Shown: piece by piece, positions 1 through 10,700 of the stretch
Numbering within the stretch: the stretch's first letter is position 1
Layout of the letters: every line of letters begins with the position of its first letter
Assembly (NCBI GenBank): GCA_018780035.1
Contig: JADMKE010000026.1
Span: forward strand, 47,951-111,950
Direction: 5' to 3'
DNA: 64,000 nucleotides
Source of the DNA: Candidatus Sericytochromatia bacterium
GTDB lineage: Bacteria > Cyanobacteriota > Sericytochromatia > UBA7694
The notes under the pieces: model-generated
The model's input: only the letters and a program-made list of their open reading frames with translations
What the model was told of the DNA's origin: nothing
Databases searched by the model: none
Made by a program: the position numbers and the translations under genes

Positions 1-1
1 C

Positions 2-1090
2 AAAGCCTTTGTCGATCAACTCGGCTTCAGCGGTGCCGACAAAACCCGTTTTTTGCAGGCCTATCTGACCGCCAATTTTAACCACACCGGCAAAAACATT
101 GAATGGAACGGCGTCTCTCTGCAAGAGGGCATCGATGCCGTGCCCCGCGATAATTTGGGCAGGGCCTATCTCGACTGCGAAGGCTACGCCGAAGTGGCGC
201 GCACCCTCTTGGGGGACACAGGCTTTTCGACCTTTGGTGTGGCCACGGGCGGGCCCGGCAGCAAACGCGATCACCAGGTCTCCATTTTCCGTGATGGCAG
301 CGATGCTTATGCCCTGAGCAATAACGAAATGGTACCCGTACCAGGGGGAGCCGGAAAAAGTGACGCAGAGATTCTGGAAGCGGCTTTTCCGGGCCAATTT
401 TCAGACGCGGTGGTCGACCAAAACGGCGCCATGTTGCGCGATACCGCTGAATTTCGCGTGGGCGAAAAGCTCACCGACGAGGCCGACGGCGACCCGGCTA
501 CCACCACGATTACCAGTATCGACGGCCCCAACAGCCTGCACGTGCGCCAAAGCAACGCCGCAGGGGACAGCTACCACCTGCGCATGGACCAAGATGCCGC
601 CTCGGGCCAGCTTGCGGGCACCATCGATCCCCAGGTGGGCGACGTTTTGCCCCTGGGCGGCGGTAAGATCACGATTTCGGGGCCCAATGGCGCAGGGGTC
701 TACAGCGACGCCACAGGCAATCACTTTCATGTTACGGTCAAGCCCGAACCCGATGGCAAATTTAAAGCCGAAAGAACCCTGCAATCGGGGGATGTGCTGG
801 TCAACGACGATGGCAGCAAGATTACCATGAGTTCTGCCACTGCGGGGAAACTCACAGGCAATGGCTCCAATTACCACGCCACGCTCAGCCTCGACGCGAA
901 TAAATGGGGCTATTCCACAAATATGGCCTTCCAGGCCGGCGATGTCTTGGCCATGCCCGCCAACAACGCCTCGGTCACGTTTAGTAGCCCCACGCGGGGC
1001 CAGGTGAGTTTTACCAACGGCCAAGCGTCCCGCAATGTCTCAGTCACCATGCAGGGGCCGAATCAGCCCTATTTTAACTTTCTGCCCTAA
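2..1090 (+). CDS. Hypothetical protein, partial at 5' end (possible transglutaminase/cysteine-protease-like segment followed by beta-rich region)
   Basis: Frame stays open to the window start (KAFVDQLGFSGADKTRFLQAYLTANF...); motif LDCEGYAEVARTLLGD; stop at 1088-1090. Confidence 0.55.
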   Translation, partial: KAFVDQLGFSGADKTRFLQAYLTANFNHTGKNIEWNGVSLQEGIDAVPRDNLGRAYLDCEGYAEVARTLLGDTGFSTFGVATGGPGSKRDHQVSIFRDGSDAYALSNNEMVPVPGGAGKSDAEILEAAFPGQFSDAVVDQNGAMLRDTAEFRVGEKLTDEADGDPATTTITSIDGPNSLHVRQSNAAGDSYHLRMDQDAASGQLAGTIDPQVGDVLPLGGGKITISGPNGAGVYSDATGNHFHVTVKPEPDGKFKAERTLQSGDVLVNDDGSKITMSSATAGKLTGNGSNYHATLSLDANKWGYSTNMAFQAGDVLAMPANNASVTFSSPTRGQVSFTNGQASRNVSVTMQGPNQPYFNFLP

Positions 1091-1119
1091 TACTCATTCC
1101 GCCAAAGGAGCCTTTCAAC

Positions 1120-1917
1120 GTGTCTATGTCGCGGCTGTGGCAAAACGTCGCCCCCAAACCCCACCTCTCTGGCCGCTTTGTGCGCTGCCAAAGCTTTGAA
1201 TCGCAATTTTTACCCGAATCCCGTGAGATCATGGTCTATCTGCCACCGAGTTATGGCCAAAGCGAACAGCGCTACCCAGTGATGTATATGCACGACGGCA
1301 ATAACCTCTTCGACCCGCAGACCGCCGCTTTTCAGGTCGAGTGGAATGTCGACGAACACCTCGAGCGCCTGATCCAAACCCGCAGCCTGCCCGAGTTGAT
1401 TGTGGTGGGCATTTACAATACCCGTGAGCGCAACCAAGAGTATACTTGGCTGCCACGGGCTTGCGAAGAGGGCTTTGAAGGCGGCGATGGGCCGCGTTAT
1501 GCCCGCTTTCTGGTCGAAGAACTCAAACCCGCCATTGATGCCCATTTTGCCACCAAACCCCAACGCGAAACCACCGGGGTCTCGGGCTCCTCGCTGGGGG
1601 GCCTGATTTCGTTTTATCTCGGCCTCTATTACCCAGATGTTTTTTCAAAAATTGGCATGCTCTCCCCGTCTGTCTGGTGGCAGCACGAACAACTGCTCTA
1701 CAGCGCCCGGCAACTCTCCCAAAATCTCACCCTCTGGGTGGATATGGGCAGCCAAGAGAGCACCCTGGAACACGTGCGGGTCTTTGTCGAGCGCCTGCGC
1801 CGCCAAGGTTTTAGCGATGGGCTCAACCTGCTTTATACCGAAGCGGCAGGCGCGGCCCACAACGAAGCGGCCTGGGCCCAACGGGTGGACGATATGCTCT
1901 GCTTTTTGTTCGCTTAA
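1120..1917 (+). CDS. Alpha/beta hydrolase, enterochelin-esterase (Fes/IroE)-like putative esterase
   Basis: REIMVYLPPSYGQSEQRYPVMYMHDGNNLFD, nucleophile elbow GVSGSSLGGLIS; GTG start likely. Confidence 0.8.
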   Translation: MSMSRLWQNVAPKPHLSGRFVRCQSFESQFLPESREIMVYLPPSYGQSEQRYPVMYMHDGNNLFDPQTAAFQVEWNVDEHLERLIQTRSLPELIVVGIYNTRERNQEYTWLPRACEEGFEGGDGPRYARFLVEELKPAIDAHFATKPQRETTGVSGSSLGGLISFYLGLYYPDVFSKIGMLSPSVWWQHEQLLYSARQLSQNLTLWVDMGSQESTLEHVRVFVERLRRQGFSDGLNLLYTEAAGAAHNEAAWAQRVDDMLCFLFA

Positions 1918-2672
1918 AAGGGTGGTTTGCGATACGCCCCACCGCCATGCTGCCCGCGATAGGGCATGCGGTAGGCCTCTTGCATAATTTCGCCCCGGCT
2001 GGTGCCTTTTAAGAGCGAATCTGTACCTGGGTATTCAGCAATGCGCATCAAAGCGCCGGGATCTTGTTGTTTGAGAGCCGTGCGGTAGGCCTCTTTTAAG
2101 ATGTTTCCGGCTTTGACATTGGGCAGCAATTGCTGCTCATTTTCAATAATGGCGATTTCGACCAGCGAGCGCGCGTCCCCGTGTTTGGTGGCTGTGCGGT
2201 AGGCCTCTTGGAGGATTTCTCCAGCGGGAACGCCTTTCATCAGCGACTGACTGTTTTCCAACTCGGCAATTCGGGTTAATAAGCGGCTGTCGTTGCTGCT
2301 CAAAGCGGCGCGATAGGCCTCGTGTAAGAGATCTCCGGCTTTGATATTGGGCATCATTTGATGTGCGTTTTCGATTTCAGCCAGCATCAGCAGGCGGTAG
2401 CCATCAGCGCGATTGCGCGCATCTTGGTAACAATTGTGGCGCGATTCGGGGCTGTGCAATTCGTGGCGATTGTCTTGATCAAAGAAGGGAAAGCTGGGAC
2501 GGGCCCCCGGCAGCCGCTGATCCAGTCCTTGGCGCTGATCTTGACGCAGATCTTGCGGCGGGGTTGGGAAATCCCCAGGGGGGGAAGAGGGGGCCGGGGG
2601 GTGTTGGCGGGGGGCGACGGGGCCCGCACTGTTAGGGCCTGTCGCCGCTTGACCTGGACGGACTTGCATCAA
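1914..2672 (-). CDS. Pro/Gln-rich protein with tandem 38-aa alpha-helical repeats
   Basis: Repeat IENxQxLxPNVKAGxILxEAYRTALKxxDxxxLxxIAE, three full units plus a partial one; 4-bp overlap with the upstream gene's stop. Confidence 0.6.
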   Translation of the reverse strand: MMQVRPGQAATGPNSAGPVAPRQHPPAPSSPPGDFPTPPQDLRQDQRQGLDQRLPGARPSFPFFDQDNRHELHSPESRHNCYQDARNRADGYRLLMLAEIENAHQMMPNIKAGDLLHEAYRAALSSNDSRLLTRIAELENSQSLMKGVPAGEILQEAYRTATKHGDARSLVEIAIIENEQQLLPNVKAGNILKEAYRTALKQQDPGALMRIAEYPGTDSLLKGTSRGEIMQEAYRMPYRGQHGGGAYRKPPF

Positions 2673-3238
2673 TTGCCACCTTGGGCCAGGCGCTGAGCAC
2701 GGGCCATTTCGGCTTCGTTGGTGCCTGCGGTGCCCGCAACGGTGATGCGCTGCGTTTGACGGCTGCTGCCATCGGCCCCGGCGGTCGTGGTCTGGTTAAA
2801 GGCGGCAGAGCCGTCGAGGCCCAATTGATCATCGGTGGCGTCGCGGCGATAGGTTATCGCTGCGCCCAGGGTGGTCGTTTGGCTGTCCGTGGCATTGCCT
2901 GTGGCGGGCTGGGTATTGGTGTTTTCTTGCCGGTAATAGCCGCTGATTCCCCAATCGCCGTCATCTTCTTCATCTTCGGCTTCGGGATTGGGGGGGGCGG
3001 TCGGTTCGGGAGCGGGGGCTGGTTGGGGGGTGGGAAAGGGGGTTTGCACGGGCTCTCTCACCACTGCGGAGGTGGCGCCCACAGCTGTATTGACCCCGGC
3101 AGCGGAATCTCTTGGGGCAGCAGGCGGCGCCTGTACGGGGGGAGCCGCAGTGGGGGCCGGTGGCGGCGTAGCAGGACCCGTTGTGGGACTGGGTGGGGGG
3201 GCTTTTAACGGGGCTGTGCCGGCTGGAATACTTTGCAT
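2669..3238 (-). CDS. Pro/Ala-rich hypothetical protein with beta-hairpin-like C-terminal region
   Basis: ORF; PAPAPEP-type low complexity then alternating beta pattern GISGYYRQENTNTQ...LGAAITYRRD. Confidence 0.55.
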   Translation of the reverse strand: MQSIPAGTAPLKAPPPSPTTGPATPPPAPTAAPPVQAPPAAPRDSAAGVNTAVGATSAVVREPVQTPFPTPQPAPAPEPTAPPNPEAEDEEDDGDWGISGYYRQENTNTQPATGNATDSQTTTLGAAITYRRDATDDQLGLDGSAAFNQTTTAGADGSSRQTQRITVAGTAGTNEAEMARAQRLAQGGN

Positions 3239-3267
3239 AAAATCCTCCGATTAAATAACGAAATAAT

Positions 3268-4422
3268 TTAAAATCTGCGAACCAAATCGAGGCGAACCCC
3301 TTCTCCTCGGAAAAGTGAAGCATTGGGATCCATGGTCCAGGGGGTTAAGCCGGGATCGTTTGAAACAGGGTTGTGGAAGACACTGGCCTGCAAGCCCAAG
3401 CGCCCGTCGGTAAAGGGAACAGGCAGCACCAAATTGGGACTGGTCAGTCGCATGCCGCCGTTTTCACTGTAGCCCAGGCGCAGATCGATGCCCGGCTGAG
3501 AAAAGGCCAGACTGCCCTGCCATTCCGACTCAGAACTGTCCCCCCGCTCAGTGGTGTTATAACCCAGACCAAAACCAATAGAGGTATTTCCCTGACCCCC
3601 ACTTACGCCGAGGCCATACCGGCTCTGGCCTTCGCTGCTTTCAAGGCCCTCTGCAGTGGTCACTCTGGTGCGGGTGTCTTGAAAGGAGACCGACACCCCG
3701 CCTTCAAAACGATTTGAGGCATTTTCGCCCGGGGGCGGCCCGCCCGTGGGAAAGGCGGGAACCGCTTCGCGGCCCCTGACTGCTTCGGCCTGTTGTAAAA
3801 GGGGTGCTTCCATGCGCAAACGGGCAGCTTTGGCGGTGGGGCTTTCCAATTGGGGGTTGTTGGTGACGTATTGGGCCCATTGCAGGTAGATCTGGGTCGC
3901 ATTTCGCACCGCCGTGCGGTTGGCATTGGTCGGATTCTGGCGGTAGCGTTCGATCGCGCCGTGGAGTTGATCTTGCAGGCGCTCGGTAAACGCGGGCACG
4001 TCGTGTTCGAGCGTGATGGCCGCCGGGCCGGAGGGGGGAGCTGTCGCGCCCAGCGATTCACGGGCGCGCGCATCCCGACCACTCATTTCTGCTGTGGTAC
4101 GGGTGACTTCTTCGGCTGAGATCAGGGGGAGCGCAGCTGTCGCTTCAGGCTGAGAGTACGTTCGGGGGGCTGTGACAATCGGGGCATCGGGATCAAAGAG
4201 CGGATCAGAAGGGGAAAAAGCGGCACTGGGGTAAGTGGCGGGGAGTTGAGGTTCGGGCGCTGGAGTTGGCGCTGGAGTTGGCGCTGATGTTGGCGCTGAT
4301 GTTGGCGCTGGAGTGGGTTCTGTCGCGGGAGCCACGTCAGCAGAGGCAGCCAAACGTGGGCTGGCAGAGGCTGCGGGCAGTGGTTCGGGCAGACGTGACG
4401 TGCCAGAGACAGAACTAAGCAT
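3268..4422 (-). CDS. Pro/Ala-rich protein with putative outer-membrane beta-barrel-like C-terminus
   Basis: ORF 3268..4509, likely start MLSSVSGTSRL at 4422; beta-strand alternation in the C-terminal half and terminal ...DLVRRF (C-terminal Phe). Confidence 0.55.
   Translation of the reverse strand: MLSSVSGTSRLPEPLPAASASPRLAASADVAPATEPTPAPTSAPTSAPTPAPTPAPEPQLPATYPSAAFSPSDPLFDPDAPIVTAPRTYSQPEATAALPLISAEEVTRTTAEMSGRDARARESLGATAPPSGPAAITLEHDVPAFTERLQDQLHGAIERYRQNPTNANRTAVRNATQIYLQWAQYVTNNPQLESPTAKAARLRMEAPLLQQAEAVRGREAVPAFPTGGPPPGENASNRFEGGVSVSFQDTRTRVTTAEGLESSEGQSRYGLGVSGGQGNTSIGFGLGYNTTERGDSSESEWQGSLAFSQPGIDLRLGYSENGGMRLTSPNLVLPVPFTDGRLGLQASVFHNPVSNDPGLTPWTMDPNASLFRGEGVRLDLVRRF
4257..4316. repeat. 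12-bp tandem minisatellite (5 units, GCGCTGGAGTTG / GCGCTGATGTTG), encodes (S/T)APTPAPT on minus strand
   Basis: Direct reading of five consecutive 12-mers. Confidence 0.9.
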
Positions 4423-4719
4423 GTTGCAACACGGACCTTTTTGAAAAACGATTGTAATAATAACCATACCCGATGATCCACAAAAAATAACAGGGGCAGA
4501 TGGATACACCTGCGCTGATTTTTGTTTGATAGACTCTGAGCGGGTCTTGATAATTTCCGTGATACAATAAAAATATGGGCAATAAATTAAAAAATTAATT
4601 TATTTTTGCTCAAATTTTAGATATTTTCTTTTTGATAATTTTCTAAATTAATAATTAAAAGCAAAAACAACTTTGTTCTTGTTTCATTGCCTCCCGTTCA
4701 GGGAGAGTTAGATTTCTTT

Positions 4720-7700
4720 ATGTTACAGGCAATATTTCCCCGTTTTCAAGCCTGGATAACCAGGCAATATTTTCCCCATGATCTCAATCGCGAACAGCCC
4801 CTGCGGGCAGAATTGTTGAGTGTGGAGCAGCTTACCCGCTTTGCCCATTCACTCGCCGAAACGCATCAGATCTCCCCTCAGCAAGGGCAACACCGACTTT
4901 TGGCACAATTGGATCAAAACGAGCAGAGCCTGCGCAGCTTTAACCATGCCACCCACGCAGTCCATCCCAATCAACGTCTCACCCCTGCCGCAGAATGGAT
5001 GTTGGACAATTTTTATCTGCTCGAAGAGCAAATTCAGATGGCCCGCCGCCATTTGCCGCCGAGTTACAGCCGCGAATTGCCGCTGCTGGTCAACCCGCTG
5101 AATCAGGGGTTTCCCCGTGTTTACGATCTGGTTTTGGAGTTGATCTCCCATGTCGATGCCCAGATCGATGGCCGTTCGCTCAGTTCCTTTGTCGATGCCT
5201 ACCAAAAGGTGACGCCTTTAAAATTGGGGGAATTGTGGGCGATTCCGATCATGTTGCGCTTGGCGCTGATCGAAAATCTGCAGCGCATTACCCAACGGCT
5301 GACCTTGGCCAGCGAAGAGAGCGATTTGGCGGTGGTTTGGATTGATCGCCTGCAGGATATGGCTGAGAAAAACCCCTCCAATCTGGTGGTCGTCGTGGCA
5401 GACATGGCGCGTTCAGACTTTCCTGTCTCAAGTGCCTTTGTGGCCGAGTTTTGCCAGCGCCTCTCTCGCCACAGCCCCGTTTTGCATTTGGCACGCACCA
5501 CCTGGCTGGAACAGCGACTGGTCGCCCAGGGTTTGTCGACAGAGCAATTGATTCATCTCGAAAGTCAGAATCAAGCTGCCGATCAGGTCTCGGTCAGCCA
5601 CAGCATTGCCAGCCTGCGCTTTTTAAGTGCCATGGACTGGAAAGCCTTTGTGGAGACCCTGAGTTTGGTCGAGCAAACCCTGCACGTTGATCCGGCCTGT
5701 GTCTACACAACCATGGATTTTGCCACCCGCGATCGCTACCGCCATGCGGTTGAGTTTCTGGCCCGGCACAGCCCTTTGTCTGAAGTTGAGGTGGCCCAAG
5801 CGGCAATCCAATTGGCCGAAAAAGGGGCTGAAAAAGCCGGGAACAACGACCGCCTCGGCCATGTTGGCTATTATCTCGTCGACAAAGGTCTGTCGGATTT
5901 GGGAGAGCGGATTCAGGTGCGCTGGCCCCTGGCTTCGCGTATGGAACGCCTGATCCAACGCTCCCCGCTGCTTTTTTATACCGGCGGGATTTCTCTCTTT
6001 ACCTTGCTCGCGACCCTGGGTTTTGTGCGGATGGCCCAAGCAACAGAGATTCAAGGCTGGCGCTTTGTTTTATTTAGCTTGCTCTTTCTGCTCAGTTCGA
6101 GCCAATTGGCTCTGGCTTTTGTCAACGGTCTGACCGCTTTTTTTATCCAACCGCATCGTCTGCCACGCCTCGATTTTACGGCGGGGATTGTGCCTGAATG
6201 CGAGACAATGGTTGTGGTTCCGACGATGTTAACCAGCCTGCAAGGGGTGGATCAGTTGATTGAAAATTTAGAGATTCACCATTTGTCCAACCGCGATGCC
6301 CATCTGCATTTTGGCTTGTTGACAGATTTTGCCGATGCAGAGACCGAAAGCCGACCCGAAGATCTGGCTCTGTTGCAGCGGGCCCGTGCAGGCATTCAAA
6401 TGCTGAATCAGAAATACCTCTCGCAGAGCGAAAGTCGCTTTTATCTCTTCCACCGCCCCCGCACGTGGAACGCCTCAGAGGGGCTGTGGATGGGGTATGA
6501 GCGCAAACGCGGCAAATTAATGGCCTTTAATGCCCTGCTCAGAGGGGGGGAGGAGCGTGCTTTTGCAGAGATCTTCGGCGATCTGCAGCTTTTGCCTTTG
6601 ATCAAATACGTGATAACCCTCGATAGCGATACCCAATTGCCCCGCGACACGGCCCGCACCTTGGTCGGCACCATGGCCCATCCGTTGAACCGGCCTGTCT
6701 TTGATCCCGCACGCGGGGTGGTTGCAGAAGGGTATAGCATTTTGCAGCCCCGCATGGGGGTCAGTTTGCCCAGTGCCCGGCGCTCGTGGTTTGTCTGGCT
6801 CTTTGCTGGCGAAGCAGGCATAGACCCTTATACCCAAGAAGTTTCGGATGTGTACCAGGATCTGTTTCAAGAGGGTTCGTTTATTGGCAAAGGGATTTAC
6901 GATGTGGATGCCTTTCAGCGCGCGATGGAGGGGCGTTTTCCTGAGAACAAGGTTCTCAGCCACGATTTATTGGAAGCCTGTCATGCCCGTTCGGCCCTGA
7001 TCAGCGATGTCGAACTCTACGAGGCCTATCCCTATCGCTATAACGTCGATATGAAGCGGCGTCATCGCTGGATTCGGGGCGATTGGCAGATTGCCCAATG
7101 GCTGCTGCCACGGGTGCCGGGGCCAGATGCCCGCAAAATTGCCAATCCCTTGAGTGCCTTGTCGCAGTGGAAGATCTTCGACAATCTCAGACGGAGTTTG
7201 ATCCCCATTGCCTTGCTCAGCTTTCTGCTGGGCAGTTGGTTGTGTTTGCCCGAACTCGGCGGCCTGGGTATCCTTTTGGTTTTGCCCCTGATTGTTTTGC
7301 CCAATTTGATCTCACTTGTGTTTAATCTTTTACGCAAACCCGAAGACAGCACACTCAAAACCCACTTGCGCACGATGGGCGTGAGCAGCATTCGCCAAAT
7401 GGGCCATGTATTTCTGATTCTGGCCTTTTTGCCCTACGATGCGTATATGAGCCTGGATGCCATTGGCCGCACGCTTATGCGCCTGCTCTTGACCCGCAAG
7501 CGCCTATTGGAATGGCACACCTCGAGTGATTCTGAGTTGACCCTGCGCACAGATCTGGGCAGTTTTTATGTCAATATGTGGATCGTTCCCAGCACGGCTC
7601 TGATCACAGGCCTGCTTTTGGTCCAGCTCTTTCCGCGTCACTTGCTGGGTCTATTGCCTTGGGCTTTGCCGCTTTTGCTGGTCTGGCTGGCGGCGCCCTG

Positions 7701-10700
7701 GATTGCCTGGTGGATCAGCCAGCCGCTGCAGGCCAAGACTCCCAAACTTCAGCCTGAGCAGCTCCGTTTTCTCAGACAAACGGCCCGCAAAACCTGGCAT
7801 TTTTTTGAGGTCTTTGTCTCTGCCGAAGAGAATCACCTGCCCCCCGATAATTTTCAGGAATTTCCAAAGCCCACGATTGCCAGTCGCACGTCGCCCACCA
7901 ATATGGGCTTGGCTCTGATGGCCAATCTTGCGGCCTGGGATTTTGGCTATCTTTCGCTCAGCGGCTTTATGACCCGGACCCAAAATGCCCTGAGCAGCAT
8001 GCAAAAACTGGAGCGCTACCGGGGGCATTTTTACAATTGGTATGACACCCGCAGCCTGCAGCCGCTTTTGCCACATTATGTCTCAAGTGTCGACAGTGGC
8101 AACTTGGCCGGCAATCTGCTGACCCTCAGTGCCGGTCTGCGCGGCCTGGGGCAAGAAGTTTGTTTTTCTGGACAGGCCTTCGAAGGCTTGCAAGACACCT
8201 TGCAGATCCTGGTCGCAGAAGCCGCTGAATGGCCCCTGATCCCTGTTATTGCACGTTTTTCCAAGGCCCTGGGCACGGTGCCGAACGGCCTTCGAGAGCG
8301 TTTGCATTTGTGGGGGCATTTGAGCGATTTGGCAACAGAGCTGCTGAGCGCTTTGCCGCCCGAAAAAGAACCGCTCAAAATGTGGGGGCAGATTCTCTCT
8401 GAAAGCTGTCTGGCCCAACACGAGGAAATGGACTATTTATTGCCCTGGTTGGCTTTGGAGCGACCGCTTAGGCTGCAAGAAATGCAAGCGCAAAGCCCCT
8501 TGGTTTTGGCTCTCGACACCCTCGAAAGCGCCCCTTCGCTGCTTACCATTGCACAGGCCGCAGAACAATTCAGGCCGCTGATTCAGGTCGCATTGCAGGC
8601 CATTTCACTCTCAGCTGAGCAGGGGGTCTCTGAACGGGCTTACCTGGTCTCCCTTTTAAACAACCTGGATCTGGCCTCTCACCGGGCGCAGATATACCTG
8701 AACCAATTGGAAACGCTTGCTGCAGAAGCCGAACAATTGGGTGATATGGATTTTGGTTTTCTCTATGAGCCTTCACGGGCCCTGTTTTCAATTGGCTTTA
8801 ATGTCAGTGAACGGCGCATGGACAATAGCTTTTACGACCTACTCGCCTCTGAGGCCCGGCTCTGCAGTTATATTGCCATTGCCCTGGGGCAAGTTCCGCA
8901 GGATCATTGGTTTTCGCTTGGGCGTCTGCTGGTGGCCTCACAAAATGAGCCTTTGCTGGTGTCTTGGAGTGGATCGATGTTTGAATACCTGATGCCCATG
9001 CTCGTGATGCCCACGTATGAGAACACGATGCTCGCGCACTCCTGTCAAGCGGCTGTCAAACAACAAATTGCCTATGGCAAATTGCGGGGGGTGCCCTGGG
9101 GTATTTCGGAGTCGGGTTATAACCGCACCGATGTGCAACTCAATTACCAATACCGGGCTTTTGGGGTGCCGGGCCTGGGCTTAAAACGGGGCTTGGCCGA
9201 AGATCTGGTGATTGCCCCTTACGCCAGTGCCATGGCGTTGATGGTGGATCCCCTAGCGGCCTGTGAAAACCTGATCCAATTGGCGGCAGAAGGCCGGGAA
9301 GGCCCCTATGGTTTTTATGAGGCGATCGACTATACCCCGGCCCGTCTCAATCCCGACGAATCCTCGGCCTTGATCTGTTCATATATGGCACATCATCAGG
9401 GCATGAGCTTGCTGGCCTTGCTCACACTCTTGCAAGATTCGCCGATGCAAAAACGCTTTATGGCCTATCCGCCCTTTAAAGCTGCAGAGCTGTTATTGCA
9501 AGAGCGGGTGCCCAAAACGGCGGCCAGTATCTTTGCCCAAGATTTAGAGCTGGAAGTCTCGCGCATACTCTCAAGCGATGCCGAAAGTGCGATGCGGATT
9601 TTTACCAATCCCAGCCCCCACACCCCCGATGTGCATCTTTTGTCCAATGGCCGTTACCATTTGGCGATCAGCAGTGCTGGCAGTGGTTATAGCCGTTGGA
9701 ATGATCTGGCGGTTACCCGCTGGCGCGAAGATGTGACCCGTGATCCCTGGGGCAGTTTTGTCTATTTGCGCGATCTGGCCAGTGGCGATTATTGGTCAGC
9801 GGCTTTTCACCCCAGTTTGCGTCCGTGTAAAAATTACGAGGCGATATTTACCCAGGCCCGTGCCGAGTTCCGGCATCAACATGCCAGTCTCGAAGTGCAT
9901 ACCGAGATCAGTGTCTCTCCCGAAGATGACGTGGAATTGAGGCGAATCCGCATTACCAATCGCTCTTCGGTGCAGCGCCGGATAGAATTGACCTCTTATT
10001 CAGAGGTCGTTTTGACCAGCCCAGCAGCAGAGGCCATGCACCCGGCTTTTAACAATCTCTTTATTCAAACCGAATTTTTGCCCGAGGCCTCAGCCCTGCT
10101 CTGTAGCCGCAGGGCCAGTTCTCCCGAAGAAACCCCACCCTGGTTGCTTCACCTGATGTTGGTGCAAGCGGGTGAAACCGATCAGATCTCGTGTGAAACC
10201 GATCGGCTCAGGTTTATTGGGCGGGGGGGCACTTTGCAGGCCCCTTTGGCGCTGAAACAGATTGCTCCGCTCTCGAATACGGTTGGCGCGGTCCTCGACC
10301 CCATTGTCTCACTCAGGCGCACCGTCATTTTGCCCCCCCATGCGACCACGGTGGTGGATGTGGTCTTGGGCATGGCTGAGACCCGCGACTTGGCCCTGGC
10401 CCAGATTGAAAAATACCAAAGTTCGCTGATGGCTGATCGGGCCTTTGATTTGGCCTGGACCCACAGCCAGGTCACCTTGCGTCAGCTCAATGCGACCGAT
10501 GGCGAAGCGCAGCTCTATGGCCGTTTGGCCAAGGCCCTGATTTTTGCCGATGCCAGTCGCAGAGCGAGCCCCACACTGCTGCGCAGCAATACCCGCAGCC
10601 AGAGTGGCTTGTGGAGCTATGGCATTTCGGGAGATGTGCCGATCGTGCTTTTGCAAATCCGCGATTCAGAGAAGATGGAGCTGGTGCGCCAGCTGATTCG

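Noticed and set aside
401-1024. 207-aa minus-strand ORF opposite the first gene
   Set aside because: Low-complexity shadow of the plus-strand CDS; no plausible ribosome-binding site or family match.
4579-4608. AT palindrome GCAATAAATTAA...TTAATTTATTTTTGC in the divergent 4422/4720 intergenic region
   Set aside because: AT-rich sequence makes such inverted repeats likely by chance; could be a regulatory site but no independent support.
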